DNA of 64,000 nt from Chryseobacterium sp. HSC-36S06 (GCF_024171485.1 NZ_JALJZX010000004.1:124001-188000), one strand, 5' to 3'; positions 8,675 to 18,303 are shown, counted from the stretch's first letter. A program made the numbers and translations. Notes: generated from the letters alone by a model not told the origin.

Positions 8675-9823
8675 ATGATTATGATGAAAAGAGACGCAAA
8701 CTATAAAAGTGGTTTTACCTTTAAGAAACATACGCCCGAAGATATTTCCCATTTCGACCGTGTGTTCGAAGTTTTTAAAGATCTTCTTACCCACAATTCC
8801 GGCGACATTGAAGAGGCTTTCGAATGGCTCGAAATGCTCGATAAGGAATACGACATCTTTACCGACGAATATACGCTCGCAGATTTTGAAGAAGACCTTA
8901 AAAAGCGTGGCTATATTAAGGAGGAAAAAGATAGTGAAGACGGAAACTCGGGCTCGGGAACTGGAAAAAACATCTTAACACCAAAACTTGAAAAGGCTTT
9001 ACGGGAATTCGCCCTTGACCAGATTTTCGGGAAATTAAAGAAAACAGGTATAGGAAACCATCGCACATCAAAAGTTGGTGTTGGCGACGAGCGTGATGGA
9101 GAAACCCGAACCTTCCAGTACGGCGACGATCTGAACACCGTAAATATGACCGAAAGCCTCAAAAATGCCCAGATCAACAATGGAATAGCAGACCTCCGGC
9201 TTACTGAAGACGATTTGGTAGTTGAAGAAACACGCCATAAAGCCCAAATGAGCACCGTGCTTATGATCGACATCAGTCATTCCATGATTCTATACGGCGA
9301 AGACCGCATTACGCCTGCAAAAAAAGTGGCGATGGCATTGGTGGAACTCATCAGACGTAAATATCCGAAGGATTCAATAGATATCATCGTTTTCGGAAAT
9401 GAAGCCTGGCCTATTAAAATTAAAGACCTTCCCTATCTTCAGGTTGGACCGTACCACACCAACACCGTCGCAGGTCTCGAACTGGCGATGGACATTCTGC
9501 GCCGGAAAAGAAATACCAACAAACAGATTTTTATGATCACCGACGGGAAACCCAGTTGCATAAAACTGCCAACGGGAGAACTTTACACCAACAGCTTCGG
9601 TCTCGATGAGATGATCGTTACACAATGTCTTACAAAAGCAGCACAGGCCAGACGGCTTAAAATTCCAATCACCACCTTTATGATCGCACAGGATCCTTAC
9701 CTCCGTAAATTTGTGGAAGCATTTACTGCTCAAAACAAAGGCAAGGCCTTCCTTACCGGACTTTCAAATCTTGGAGAAATGATTTTTGAAGATTATGAAA
9801 GAAACAGGATCAGGCGGATTTGA
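8675..9823 (+). CDS. VWA domain protein (MoxR partner)
   Basis: A 382-residue protein with a C-terminal von Willebrand factor A domain (about 190-370). The metal-ion-dependent adhesion site is visible as 'MIDISHSMILYGED' (DxSxS) and 'MITDGKPSCIK'. The N-terminal half is acidic and helical with a Gly/Ser-rich linker 'DGNSGSGTGKN'. In this family the VWA protein works with a MoxR/ChlI-type AAA ATPase, encoded 53 bp downstream, as a chelatase-like or chaperone pair. The start has three close ATG choices (8675, 8681 and 8684). Its exact target is unknown. Confidence 0.88.
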   Translation: MIMMKRDANYKSGFTFKKHTPEDISHFDRVFEVFKDLLTHNSGDIEEAFEWLEMLDKEYDIFTDEYTLADFEEDLKKRGYIKEEKDSEDGNSGSGTGKNILTPKLEKALREFALDQIFGKLKKTGIGNHRTSKVGVGDERDGETRTFQYGDDLNTVNMTESLKNAQINNGIADLRLTEDDLVVEETRHKAQMSTVLMIDISHSMILYGEDRITPAKKVAMALVELIRRKYPKDSIDIIVFGNEAWPIKIKDLPYLQVGPYHTNTVAGLELAMDILRRKRNTNKQIFMITDGKPSCIKLPTGELYTNSFGLDEMIVTQCLTKAAQARRLKIPITTFMIAQDPYLRKFVEAFTAQNKGKAFLTGLSNLGEMIFEDYERNRIRRI

Positions 9824-9840
9824 TTCCAGATCACAAAACC

Positions 9841-9870
9841 TACATTATAAATCACTCCTTTACATTATAA
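9841..9870 (+). repeat. Short direct repeat between VWA and AAA genes
   Basis: The 10-mer TACATTATAA occurs twice, at 9841-9850 and 9861-9870, exactly 20 bp apart (two helical turns) and just before the ATPase start codon. This could be a regulator site or chance in AT-rich DNA. Confidence 0.35.
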
Positions 9871-9876
9871 AAACCT

Positions 9877-11331
9877 ATGAAAAAAGATATCACCTTCAAA
9901 GAACTAAAAGAATCAGAATACACTCATAAAACCATCAGTCAGGAAATTAAGACCAACCTCATTACCAAGATAAAAGCTAAAGAAAACGTTTTTGAAGGGC
10001 TTTGGGGTTATGAAGACACCGTAGTTCCCCAACTCAAGAAAGCTTTACTTGCCGGCCATCATATCAATCTTCTTGGATTGCGCGGACAGGCAAAAACCAA
10101 AATCGCGAGAAGTATGATAACCCTCCTGGATGAGTACATGCCGATTGTAAAAGGTTCTGAGATTAATGACAGTCCGTTTCAACCGATTTCTAAATTTGCC
10201 CGCGACCTTATTGCAGAACTGGGCGACGAAACACCGATTTCCTGGGTTCACCGCAGTGATCGGTTCTTCGAGAAACTCGCCACACCCGATGTGAACGTGG
10301 CTGATTTGATCGGAGATATCGACCCGATAAAAGCCGCCACCTTAAAACTTCCCTATTCCGACGAGCGCGTGCTGCATTACGGCATGATTCCGCGAGCCAA
10401 CCGCTGCATCTTTGTACTGAATGAGCTTCCCGATTTGCAGGCACGAATTCAGGTTTCACTGTTCAATATTTTACAGGAAGGTGATGTACAGATTCGTGGC
10501 TTCCAGCTAAGGATGCCGCTTGACATCCAATTTCTGTTTACTGCTAATCCTGAAGATTATACGAACCGCGGCAGCATTGTAACTCCGTTGAAAGACCGTA
10601 TCGGTTCCCAGATTTTCACTCACTATCCAAAAACAATCGCGTTGGCAAGGCAGATTACAGAACAGGAAGCCTTGATTTCTGCGGAAGATAAAACACTGAT
10701 TACGGTTCCCGATTTAGCAAAAAATCTGTTGGAAGAAGTTGCCTTTGCCGCCCGCGAAAGTGAATTCGTAGACGCGAAAAGTGGCGTAAGCGCAAGGCTT
10801 ACCATTTCTGCGATGGAAAATCTGATGGCTGCCGCAAAACTTAGGCTTATTGAATCAGATGCTGAAAAAACCACCGTCCGTCTTCTGGATTTTATGTCGA
10901 TCGTTCCATCGATTACCGGAAAAATTGAATTGGTTTATGAAGGTGAGCAGGAAGGTGCAGATCATGTGGCAAAACTGCTGATTGACCACGCTGTTATAAC
11001 TCAGTTCGAACAGCTTTTCCCGCGTATTCCTAAACTGGAAAAGGATGGAATTAAAACACCCTACACCGATATCATTAAGTGGTTTAATGAAAATACAGCA
11101 GAACTGAGCTACGCCGACAGCGACGGTGAGTTCTACACCGAGCTTGAGAGAATTACACCGTTGAATGAATTTGTGCAGGAATACGGTGATCAGCTTTCAG
11201 TTGAAGACCAGAATTTTGCGAAAGAACTCGTGTTGTGGGCGCTTACCATCAGTAAGAAACTTGACCGGCTTGAAAATCACCATAACTTCACCTTTGATTC
11301 GGCAGGAATCGGTAAATATTACAATAAATAA
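9877..11331 (+). CDS. MoxR/ChlI-type AAA+ ATPase
   Basis: A 484-residue ATPase of the magnesium-chelatase/MoxR branch. The Walker A region is degenerate, 'LGLRGQAKTKIARSM' (GxxGxxKT-like), Walker B-like 'CIFVLNELPDLQARIQVSLFNILQEGDVQIRG' holds the pore-loop segment typical of ChlI/BchI, and sensor 1 is 'QFLFTANPEDYTNRGSIVTPLKDRIGSQIFTHYP'. The C-terminal part is a helical lid. Automated pipelines often call this family 'sigma-54-interacting regulator' but I see no GAFTGA loop. With the upstream VWA protein it forms a two-gene MoxR-VWA module. Confidence 0.88.
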   Translation: MKKDITFKELKESEYTHKTISQEIKTNLITKIKAKENVFEGLWGYEDTVVPQLKKALLAGHHINLLGLRGQAKTKIARSMITLLDEYMPIVKGSEINDSPFQPISKFARDLIAELGDETPISWVHRSDRFFEKLATPDVNVADLIGDIDPIKAATLKLPYSDERVLHYGMIPRANRCIFVLNELPDLQARIQVSLFNILQEGDVQIRGFQLRMPLDIQFLFTANPEDYTNRGSIVTPLKDRIGSQIFTHYPKTIALARQITEQEALISAEDKTLITVPDLAKNLLEEVAFAARESEFVDAKSGVSARLTISAMENLMAAAKLRLIESDAEKTTVRLLDFMSIVPSITGKIELVYEGEQEGADHVAKLLIDHAVITQFEQLFPRIPKLEKDGIKTPYTDIIKWFNENTAELSYADSDGEFYTELERITPLNEFVQEYGDQLSVEDQNFAKELVLWALTISKKLDRLENHHNFTFDSAGIGKYYNK

Positions 11332-11346
11332 ACGGGTTGGGTTGGC

Positions 11347-12123
11347 TTAAGTTTTTGAGTCCAGATATTCCCGGATCTTTTCCTCTGGAAACAAATCCAG
11401 CACTGCATTCACATCAATGATTTTGTGTTCATTGATAATGCTTCGCGCTGCTTTTGCAGCACCGGAATAATTAATGAGCAGCTCAAGCAAGCCATAAACA
11501 TTCACCATTTTTTTATGGGTATTTTCGGAATCGCCACCGAACCATGATCCGTTGAAATGGTGGCTTACATAATTTTTCGGCAAATCCTGCGAAAAATAAA
11601 CCGAGGGATAGAGCGTGACACCGCGTTTCAGTTTTTGAACCGTATCGCTGTACCGGTCGGCACCGTATTCGTTTTCGAGCATTTCCGAAAAAATATCGGT
11701 ATTTATTCTCTCAAAAAAACCGTCCTGACTGTTGTACCAATCCATAAAATCTTTTGAAAGTTGATGCTTCGGTTCGGCCATCCAGAAAGCTGAATACGGA
11801 ACACCTTTTACTTCAAAACCACATACAGCACGTTCACTGAGAAATTCATCAAGCGGAAGTTTCAGTTCCATATCGGTGTCCATATAAATTCCGCCATGTT
11901 TATACATGACTTTGGACCTTACATAATCTGAGACAAAAGCCCATTTCCCCTGCTCAAAAGCTTCTTTTACATATTTATTGTCCTCTAGCGGCGAATTGCT
12001 TTCGTTCCATTCCATAATTTCAAAATCGGGATGAATACGTTTCCAGGAGGCGATACAGTGTTCTGCAAGTTGGCTTTTGGGTTGACCGCCAAACCAGCAG
12101 TAATGAATTTTTTTTGGAATCAT
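11347..12123 (-). CDS. GT32-type glycosyltransferase with DXD motif
   Basis: A 258-residue glycosyltransferase like OCH1/capsular sugar transferases (family GT32). The opening 'IPKKIHYCWFGGQPKSQLAEHCIASWKR' and 'FEIMEWNESN' are typical, and the nucleotide-sugar metal site is 'HGGIYMDTDMELK' (DxD). It has no signal peptide or membrane segment, so it acts in the cytoplasm on lipid-linked or nucleotide-linked sugars for surface polysaccharide. It stands alone, converging with the ATPase gene (15 bp apart); no polysaccharide cluster surrounds it. Confidence 0.88.
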   Translation of the reverse strand: MIPKKIHYCWFGGQPKSQLAEHCIASWKRIHPDFEIMEWNESNSPLEDNKYVKEAFEQGKWAFVSDYVRSKVMYKHGGIYMDTDMELKLPLDEFLSERAVCGFEVKGVPYSAFWMAEPKHQLSKDFMDWYNSQDGFFERINTDIFSEMLENEYGADRYSDTVQKLKRGVTLYPSVYFSQDLPKNYVSHHFNGSWFGGDSENTHKKMVNVYGLLELLINYSGAAKAARSIINEHKIIDVNAVLDLFPEEKIREYLDSKT

Positions 12124-12255
12124 AGGTGATTTTTTTAGTCTAAACTTTTATGACTACTGCAAACTTTACACCCAAAAATGTTTTCTATTATTTAGCATGT
12201 AAATGGCAGGTATGCAAATATTGTGGTAATTTTAAGTCCACCTAAACAATCTGAA

Positions 12256-13632
12256 ATGTCACGTTTGATCATCGCCTTATTCCTCTTCTTTTATATTACA
12301 ACTATGTCGCAACAAACCGATTCACGCTATCAACCGCAAAAATATGTCGAACTCACCAATCCCGACTGGGTGAAAAATGCAACCATTTATGAACTCAATA
12401 TTCGTCAGTTTTCTCAAGAAGGTACATTCAAAGCCATAGAAAAACAGTTACCGCGCCTTAAGAAAATGGGAATTAACATCATCTGGCTGATGCCGGTGCA
12501 GCCAATAGGAGTGATAAACCGCAAGGGAAGTTTGGGCAGTTATTATTCAGTAAAGGATTATTTGAAGGTAAACCCCGAATTTGGTACTGACGCGGATTTC
12601 CGGAGTCTGGTTAAAGCCATCCACGCACAGGGAATGTATGTGATCCTCGATTGGGTTGCGAATCACAGCAGCTGGGACAACACGCTGGCAACCCAACATC
12701 CAGAATGGTACACGAAATCCAGAGAAGGCAAGTTCCAGTCGACGCCATGGCGCGATTACGATGATATTATTGACTTTGATTATAGCCAGCCGGGTCTCCG
12801 AAAATACATGACCGAAGCCCTGAAGTTTTGGGTAAAGGAATACGATATCGATGGTTACCGCTGCGATGTCGCGAGTTTTGTGCCTATAGATTTCTGGGAA
12901 AACGCAAGAAAGGAACTCGATGAGATAAAACCTGTTTTTATGCTGGCGGAAGCTAAAGATAAGGAACTTCACAGAAAAGCTTTTGACGCAACCTACAATT
13001 GGACACTCTGGAACATTCTGCATCAAATCGCCATTAACAATAAAAGTGTTAAGACACTTGGAGAAGCCTACATCGCAGAACATGTTTCAATTTTCCCGAA
13101 AGAAGGAATCCGCATGAATTTCATCGACAATCACGACAAAAATTCCTGGGAAGGAAACCAATACAGCAACTTTGGGCCTGCACTGAAAGCTGTTACGGTT
13201 TTCACAGTTATGATGGACGGTATGCCGCTCGTGTACAGCGGTCAGGAAGCCGGTCTGGACCGCTCTTTATTATTTTTCGAAAGAGATCCTATCGAATGGA
13301 AGAAACACGAAAACGAAGCACTTTACACTACCCTTTTTGCGCTCAAACATAAAAACCAGGCACTTTGGAACGGTAAATATGGCGGTGAAATGGTTAGAAT
13401 CATGAACGATAAAATGGATCAGATAATTTCCTTTGTCCGGGAGAAAAACGGTGACAAGGTTATAACATTTATCAATTTGAGCATGGAAAAAGTTCAGGTA
13501 AATTTTGATACTTCGTATGATTCTGGAAATTACACCAATCTGTTTACCGGAAAGCCTCAGCGAATTTCAGAAAAGATGACGATTACAATGGAGCCCTGGG
13601 AATATCTGGTGCTTCATCAGTCTAAAGATTAG
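12256..13632 (+). CDS. Secreted alpha-amylase family glycosidase
   Basis: A GH13 alpha-glucan hydrolase of 458 residues. The catalytic residues are seen as nucleophile Asp in 'DIDGYRCDVASF', acid Glu in 'VFMLAEAKDK' and transition-state Asp in 'NFIDNHDKNSW'. The ATG at 12256 was chosen over an in-frame GTG at 12223 because it gives a clean signal peptide ('MSRLIIALFLFFYITTMSQ'). It lacks a lipobox, unlike its paralogue at 50453-51805, with which it shares 'NIRQF/Y', 'EGTFxA', 'PEFGT' and 'DWVANH'. It likely degrades starch or glycogen oligosaccharides in the periplasm. No sus-type transporter genes are adjacent. Confidence 0.92.
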   Translation: MSRLIIALFLFFYITTMSQQTDSRYQPQKYVELTNPDWVKNATIYELNIRQFSQEGTFKAIEKQLPRLKKMGINIIWLMPVQPIGVINRKGSLGSYYSVKDYLKVNPEFGTDADFRSLVKAIHAQGMYVILDWVANHSSWDNTLATQHPEWYTKSREGKFQSTPWRDYDDIIDFDYSQPGLRKYMTEALKFWVKEYDIDGYRCDVASFVPIDFWENARKELDEIKPVFMLAEAKDKELHRKAFDATYNWTLWNILHQIAINNKSVKTLGEAYIAEHVSIFPKEGIRMNFIDNHDKNSWEGNQYSNFGPALKAVTVFTVMMDGMPLVYSGQEAGLDRSLLFFERDPIEWKKHENEALYTTLFALKHKNQALWNGKYGGEMVRIMNDKMDQIISFVREKNGDKVITFINLSMEKVQVNFDTSYDSGNYTNLFTGKPQRISEKMTITMEPWEYLVLHQSKD

Positions 13633-13720
13633 GTGGTTTAGAGGTTTGTTTGAAAACGGATCGTCGTTGCTCCTCAATGCTCGTCTGCTTTTCGTAATTT
13701 AGCCGCTTCAAACTTTAATT

Positions 13721-14698
13721 ATGTCCACAGAAAAAAACAGTCAGGAAAAAACCAGACTTCATCCTCGCAATAGAAACCGCGAGAGATATGATCTGGAAGC
13801 CCTGAAAACAGCCGTTCCAGAACTCTCAAATTATATTAAAACCAATAAATACGGCGATGATTCTGTAGATTTTGCAAATCCCGAAGCGGTAAAACTACTG
13901 AACAAAGCACTTCTCAGCCATTACTACGGTATTAAGAACTGGAATTTTCCGGACGATAATCTTTGCCCACCGATTCCCGGAAGAGCAGATTATCTGCATT
14001 ATATGGCAGATCTGCTTGGTCAGAGTAATTTTGGCGGAATTCCGCAAGGTGAAAAAATAGTTGCGCTCGATGTGGGTGTGGGCGCCAACTGCATTTATCC
14101 GATTATTGGCGTTACAGAATATGGCTGGAATTTCATCGGTTCTGAGACGGATGTAAAATCAGTGGAGTCAGCCCAGAATATTGTAGCGGCTAATGAACAG
14201 TTAAAAGATAAAGTTGACATCCGCTTGCAGAAAGATTCTGATGCAATTTTTCAGGGCATCATTAAGGAAGGCGAAAAAATAGATTTTACGCTATGTAATC
14301 CTCCGTTTCATGCTACAGCCGAAGACGCGGAAAAAGGCTCCCAAAGAAAAGTGCGCAATCTTACCGGTAAAGATGCGCCAGCTCCTGAACTCAATTTTGC
14401 GGGAATCAGCAATGAGTTGATTTATCCCGGCGGCGAAATTGCTTTCATCCGGAAAATGATCGCTGAAAGTAAAGATTTTGGGAAAAACTGTTATTGGTTT
14501 TCCACGTTGATTTCAAAGGAATCAAACCTTAAAAAGGTGTATAAACTTCTGGAGGAAGCTGAGATTTTCCACCTGAAAACAATTCCGATGGGAACCGGCA
14601 ACAAATCCAGCAGAATCATCGCATGGACTTTCCTCAGCAAAGAAGAGCAGAAAGAATGGCGGGAAAACAGATGGAGAGAACCAAAGGAAGACGAGTAA
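13721..14698 (+). CDS. rlmF: 23S rRNA (adenine(1618)-N6)-methyltransferase
   Basis: A 325-residue RlmF enzyme that methylates A1618 of 23S rRNA using SAM. Recognised from the start region 'LHPRNRNRERYDLEALKTAVPEL', 'NFPDDNLCPPIPGRADYLHYMADLL', the SAM site 'ALDVGVGANCIYPIIG' and the catalytic N6-adenine motif 'DFTLCNPPFHATAEDA'. Length fits the family. It is a single gene ending in a strong terminator shared with the convergent J-domain gene. Confidence 0.95.
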   Translation: MSTEKNSQEKTRLHPRNRNRERYDLEALKTAVPELSNYIKTNKYGDDSVDFANPEAVKLLNKALLSHYYGIKNWNFPDDNLCPPIPGRADYLHYMADLLGQSNFGGIPQGEKIVALDVGVGANCIYPIIGVTEYGWNFIGSETDVKSVESAQNIVAANEQLKDKVDIRLQKDSDAIFQGIIKEGEKIDFTLCNPPFHATAEDAEKGSQRKVRNLTGKDAPAPELNFAGISNELIYPGGEIAFIRKMIAESKDFGKNCYWFSTLISKESNLKKVYKLLEEAEIFHLKTIPMGTGNKSSRIIAWTFLSKEEQKEWRENRWREPKEDE

Positions 14699-14710
14699 AA
14701 TTTTAGATAA

Positions 14711-14748
14711 AAAAAACCTCTTTTAAATGATTTTAAAAGAGGTTTTTT
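14711..14748. terminator. Bidirectional terminator between rlmF and J-domain gene
   Basis: Stem AACCTCTTTTAAA/TTTTAAAAGAGGTT flanked by A-run on the left and T-run on the right, between two convergent stop codons. Confidence 0.85.
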
Positions 14749-14756
14749 TGTGAGAA

Positions 14757-15203
14757 TTAATCCACCATCGCTTCGCCGGCTTTTCTGTAAACAAAATTTC
14801 CGTAGATATGTCTTCGTGCGAATCGGCTTGGGGAATCCGCGTTTACCATTTTAATATAGGTGTTTCTCGGAACCCCGATGTATTCGAACATTTTACCGTT
14901 AAGGTGCTGAATTTTCAGAATCTGTTTTTCATATTCAAAATCCTGAATGTTTGATTTTGAGGTCGTTTCAGTATATTCTTCTTTGTATTTTTCCTGAGTC
15001 TCCGGGTTGATGCTTACCAAAAAATGGTACGCTTCAATTACTGATTTGCTTTTTTCTTCCGCATCCAGTTTTCCCTCATCATCATTTACAAATTTATCAG
15101 GATGAGCGTCCTTCATTGTATTTCTGTAAATGGTTTTCAGGTCTTTTAAAGTTGCGGTCTTATCAACTCCCAGCAGTTTTCTGTGTTCGCCAATTCTTTT
15201 CAT
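14757..15203 (-). CDS. J-domain protein with KTSC domain
   Basis: A 148-residue two-domain protein. Residues 1-70 form a J domain with the diagnostic HPD in 'TMKDAHPDKFVNDD', able to stimulate an Hsp70 (DnaK). Residues about 95-148 form a KTSC domain ('YEYIGVPRNTYIKMVNADSPSRFARRHIYGNFVYRK' pattern), a small fold of unknown role often linked to RNA or lysyl-tRNA synthetase-like proteins. The pairing is seen regularly in Flavobacteriia. It would deliver Hsp70 to a KTSC-bound target, by inference. Confidence 0.82.
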   Translation of the reverse strand: MKRIGEHRKLLGVDKTATLKDLKTIYRNTMKDAHPDKFVNDDEGKLDAEEKSKSVIEAYHFLVSINPETQEKYKEEYTETTSKSNIQDFEYEKQILKIQHLNGKMFEYIGVPRNTYIKMVNADSPSRFARRHIYGNFVYRKAGEAMVD

Positions 15204-15292
15204 ATTTGGATTTTATAGATTTATTATTAATAAGAACGGCTGCCGATATCCTTTTATCTTTAACAACAGGTTCTTATATGATTTTCGGGGTG

Positions 15293-15300
15293 CAAAATTA
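15293..15300 (-). promoter_or_regulatory. -7 promoter element for J-domain gene
   Basis: CAAAATTA on the plus strand reads TAATTTTG on the minus strand, an exact TAnnTTTG match. It implies a leader of about 85 nt. No -33 TTG is seen. Confidence 0.35.
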
Positions 15301-15448
15301 GTCTTTTAAAATTTAATGCATTCTGGCACAGAAAAGTATCGCGGATTTGATTATAAACTTTAGTCTCGAACTATTGGTAAGAGAAATATTATCTTTACCT
15401 CAATTATTATCACACCGGGAAAATTTCTTTACTTAACAGGACCAAATC

Positions 15449-16900
15449 ATGAAAATGCAGAATGAAATGAACCGCTGGACGGTCTGTAAAGAATGTGCCG
15501 GGCGCGGCAAAAAAAAACAGAGGATCAAAAAAAGTGTAAAGATTCGCTACGAAAAAGCGTTGGATGAATTCAAAAATTCAGATGGAAAAGGACCTTTACC
15601 GGTACGTCCGCACGCGCATCTTTATCCTTGTTCGGCCTGCTCAGGCTCGGGACTTGTTGCCTCAGAAGAATCTCCTGTTCCTGATCATGAAAAATTTCCA
15701 CGAGTTGCCATTATCGGCGGCGGAATCGGTGGTGTTGCACTGGCTGTTGCCTGTCTGCACCGCGGCATTCCATTTACCCTTTACGAGCGCGATGAAAACT
15801 TCGCTGCACGTTCACAGGGATATGGCCTTACGCTTCAGCAGGCGAGTAAAGCGATTGATGGGTTCGGGATTTTCAGTTTATATAAAGGGGTGGTTTCTAC
15901 AAGACATTTGGTTCACACACCCGACGGTAAAGTGGTTGGGGAATGGGGAATGCGAAAATGGATGGAAAATAATAGGAGAAATGACTCAAAACGGAGTAAT
16001 GTTCACATCGCAAGACAGTCTTTGCGTTCCGCACTTTTAAATCAACTTGCCGGAACGGATTACGTTAAATGGGGATACCAACTGATCAGTTTCCAAGAGA
16101 ATAATGAAAAAGGAATCAACCTCACTTTTGAGGTTGACGGAAAAATAATTGATGAACAGACTGATTTACTGGTAGGTGCCGACGGAATCCGAAGCGTGGT
16201 AAGAAATCTTCTGATTGGCGAAGCCAGTTCTCCCCTGCGATATCTTGGCTGCATTGTGATTTTAGGCATCTGCCCGCTAAGCGCCCTCGAAAACTCCAAT
16301 CATCACCTTCTGGATTCAGCGACCGTTTTTCAGACCGCAAACGGGAATGAAAGAATCTACGTTATGCCTTATGACGCTGACTCAGTGATGTGGCAGCTCA
16401 GTTTTCCGATGTCTGAAGAAGATGCGAAAGCGTTAAGTGAAAAAGGCTCAAAAGCCCTTAAAGAAGAAGCCATTCTACGAACACCGTGGCACGCTCCCAT
16501 CCCGGAAATTTTAAACGCGACCGATGATAATTTAATTTCCGGATACCCGGTCTACGACCGCGATCTACTAAGTTCCGAATCATTTGCACATGCTGCATCA
16601 GCAACCCTAATTGGTGATGCCGCACATCCGATGAGTCCGTTTAAAGGTCAGGGCGCAAATCAGGCGTTGCTGGATGCGCTGTCACTGGCACGCGAAATTT
16701 TCAAAAACTGCCAATCATTCAACTGGAAAGAAACAGAACTTCGTGAAAGTATTTTAGCCGGTTATGAGTCAGAAATGTTGGAGCGAAGCTCCATTAAAGT
16801 AAAAGATTCCGCCGCCGCTGCCGAATTCCTTCATTCCGAAATTGCCTTATATGAAGGCGACGAACCCCGCGGAAAAGTTCTGAAGCGAAGAGAAAGTTAA
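15449..16900 (+). CDS. FAD-dependent monooxygenase with N-terminal zinc-finger
   Basis: A 483-residue protein. Residues 10-75 carry two CxxCxGxG motifs ('CKECAGRG' and 'CSACSGSG'), as in DnaJ-type or Rho-less zinc fingers, likely binding one zinc. The rest is a PHBH-fold flavin monooxygenase: FAD-binding 'VAIIGGGIGGVALAVAC', 'LYERD', the second motif 'LLVGADGIRSVVR' (DG) and 'TLIGDAAHPMSPFKGQGANQALLDA' (GD). It probably hydroxylates an aromatic or similar substrate with NAD(P)H and oxygen. The zinc-finger fusion is unusual for this enzyme class and may target the enzyme to a partner. Start at 15449; ATG also at 15455 and 15467. Confidence 0.88.
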   Translation: MKMQNEMNRWTVCKECAGRGKKKQRIKKSVKIRYEKALDEFKNSDGKGPLPVRPHAHLYPCSACSGSGLVASEESPVPDHEKFPRVAIIGGGIGGVALAVACLHRGIPFTLYERDENFAARSQGYGLTLQQASKAIDGFGIFSLYKGVVSTRHLVHTPDGKVVGEWGMRKWMENNRRNDSKRSNVHIARQSLRSALLNQLAGTDYVKWGYQLISFQENNEKGINLTFEVDGKIIDEQTDLLVGADGIRSVVRNLLIGEASSPLRYLGCIVILGICPLSALENSNHHLLDSATVFQTANGNERIYVMPYDADSVMWQLSFPMSEEDAKALSEKGSKALKEEAILRTPWHAPIPEILNATDDNLISGYPVYDRDLLSSESFAHAASATLIGDAAHPMSPFKGQGANQALLDALSLAREIFKNCQSFNWKETELRESILAGYESEMLERSSIKVKDSAAAAEFLHSEIALYEGDEPRGKVLKRRES

Positions 16901-16973
16901 TTTTTGCTATAAAATCTCCGGTTTCGAAACGTAGCGTTTTAAAATACGCACCAAAAATTTCCCTCAAAAATCC

Positions 16974-16981
16974 TATCTTTG
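16974..16981 (+). promoter_or_regulatory. -7 promoter element for tyrS
   Basis: TATCTTTG, exact TAnnTTTG match, ending 21 bp before the tyrS ATG at 17003. It overlaps the upstream TTG that would otherwise extend the ORF, which rules that TTG out as the start. Confidence 0.6.
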
Positions 16982-17002
16982 CCTCTTAAAATTTTTAAGA
17001 AA

Positions 17003-18298
17003 ATGAATCCCTTTATTGAAGAACTGAAATGGCGCGGCCTGTATGCCGACATGATGCCCGGAACCGATGAGCAACTGAATAAAGAAATGACGACTGCTTA
17101 TATCGGCTTCGATCCTACAGCAGATTCTTTGCATATCGGGAGCTTAATTCCTATTAAAGTTTTAGCTCATTTTCAGCAGCACGGTCACAAACCGATTGCT
17201 TTGGTTGGTGGCGCTACCGGAATGATTGGTGATCCGTCAGGCAAATCTACAGAGCGAAACGCGCTTGATGAAGAAACCCTGAACCACTACGTTTCCTGTC
17301 TGAAAAGTCAGCTTTCAAAATTTCTAAAATTCGACGGTACCGAAAGTAACAGTGCAGAACTCGTAAACAATTACGACTGGATGAAGGAATTTTCTTTCCT
17401 GGAATTCATCCGTGATATCGGGAAAAATATAACCGTAAATTACATGATGGCGAAAGAATCTGTGAAGAAAAGAATCACAGGCGAAGGTGGCGCGGAAGGG
17501 ATGAGTTTCACCGAATTTACGTACCAGCTTCTGCAGGGTTACGATTTCCTGCATCTATACAGAGAAAAAAATGTAAAACTTCAGATGGGCGGTTCTGACC
17601 AGTGGGGAAATATCACCACAGGAACCGAACTCATCCGCAGAAAAGCAAAAGGTGAAGCATTTGCGCTTACCGTTCCTTTGATTACCAAAGCCGACGGCTC
17701 CAAGTTCGGAAAATCCGAAAGTGGTGAAAACTACTGGCTCGATGCGAAAAGAACTTCGCCTTACAAATTTTATCAGTTTTGGGTAAATGCTACAGATGAA
17801 GATGCCGAAAGATTTATTAAATTCTACACTTTTTTAAGCAAAGAAGAGATCGAAAATCTTATTACAGACCATCAAACCGCGCCTCACGAAAGAAAACTTC
17901 AGAAAAAACTGGCCGAAGAAGTGACGGTTTGGGTTCACAACCGTGAAGAATATGAAAAAGCCGTGAAAGCATCGGAAATACTTTTCGGTAGAAGTACAGC
18001 AGAAGATTTGGTTAATCTGGATGAAGCAACCTTTCTGGAAGTTTTTGAAGGCGTTCCGCACAAAGAAATTGATAGAACTGAAGTGGTTGGAAGTAATATC
18101 ATTGATTTGATTTCTGAGAAATCAGGTTTCCTGAAATCTAAAGGCGAGGCAAGACGCGAACTGAGCAGCAACGCCATCTCCATCAACAAGGAAAAAGTAA
18201 ATGAATCTTTCGAAATCGATGAAAAAGATCTGATTGACGGAAAATTTCTCCTCATCCAAAAAGGAAAGAAAAATTATTTCATTGTAAAAGCTGTTTAA
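17003..18298 (+). CDS. tyrS: Tyrosyl-tRNA synthetase
   Basis: A class I aminoacyl-tRNA synthetase of 431 residues that charges tRNA-Tyr. The signature HIGH is '[10 protein letters not shown]', the KMSKS loop is '[10 protein letters not shown]', the tyrosine pocket is seen as '[25 protein letters not shown]', and the C-terminal S4 RNA-binding domain carries '[24 protein letters not shown]'. The start '[20 protein letters not shown]' at 17003 fits the family; the in-frame extension to 16979 starts with TTG inside the promoter. Single-gene unit. Confidence 0.96.
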   Translation: MNPFIEELKWRGLYADMMPGTDEQLNKEMTTAYIGFDPTADSLHIGSLIPIKVLAHFQQHGHKPIALVGGATGMIGDPSGKSTERNALDEETLNHYVSCLKSQLSKFLKFDGTESNSAELVNNYDWMKEFSFLEFIRDIGKNITVNYMMAKESVKKRITGEGGAEGMSFTEFTYQLLQGYDFLHLYREKNVKLQMGGSDQWGNITTGTELIRRKAKGEAFALTVPLITKADGSKFGKSESGENYWLDAKRTSPYKFYQFWVNATDEDAERFIKFYTFLSKEEIENLITDHQTAPHERKLQKKLAEEVTVWVHNREEYEKAVKASEILFGRSTAEDLVNLDEATFLEVFEGVPHKEIDRTEVVGSNIIDLISEKSGFLKSKGEARRELSSNAISINKEKVNESFEIDEKDLIDGKFLLIQKGKKNYFIVKAV

Positions 18299-18303
18299 TA
18301 TTT

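Noticed and set aside
12223..12255. Amylase start at GTG 12223.
   Set aside because: It would put charged residues before the signal peptide; ATG 12256 gives a clean one.
15564..16040. 158-codon frame inside the monooxygenase.
   Set aside because: It is a shadow of the true frame, with no family similarity.
16979..17002. Longer tyrS starting at TTG 16979.
   Set aside because: The TTG is part of a TATCTTTG promoter element and the added residues do not match TyrS.
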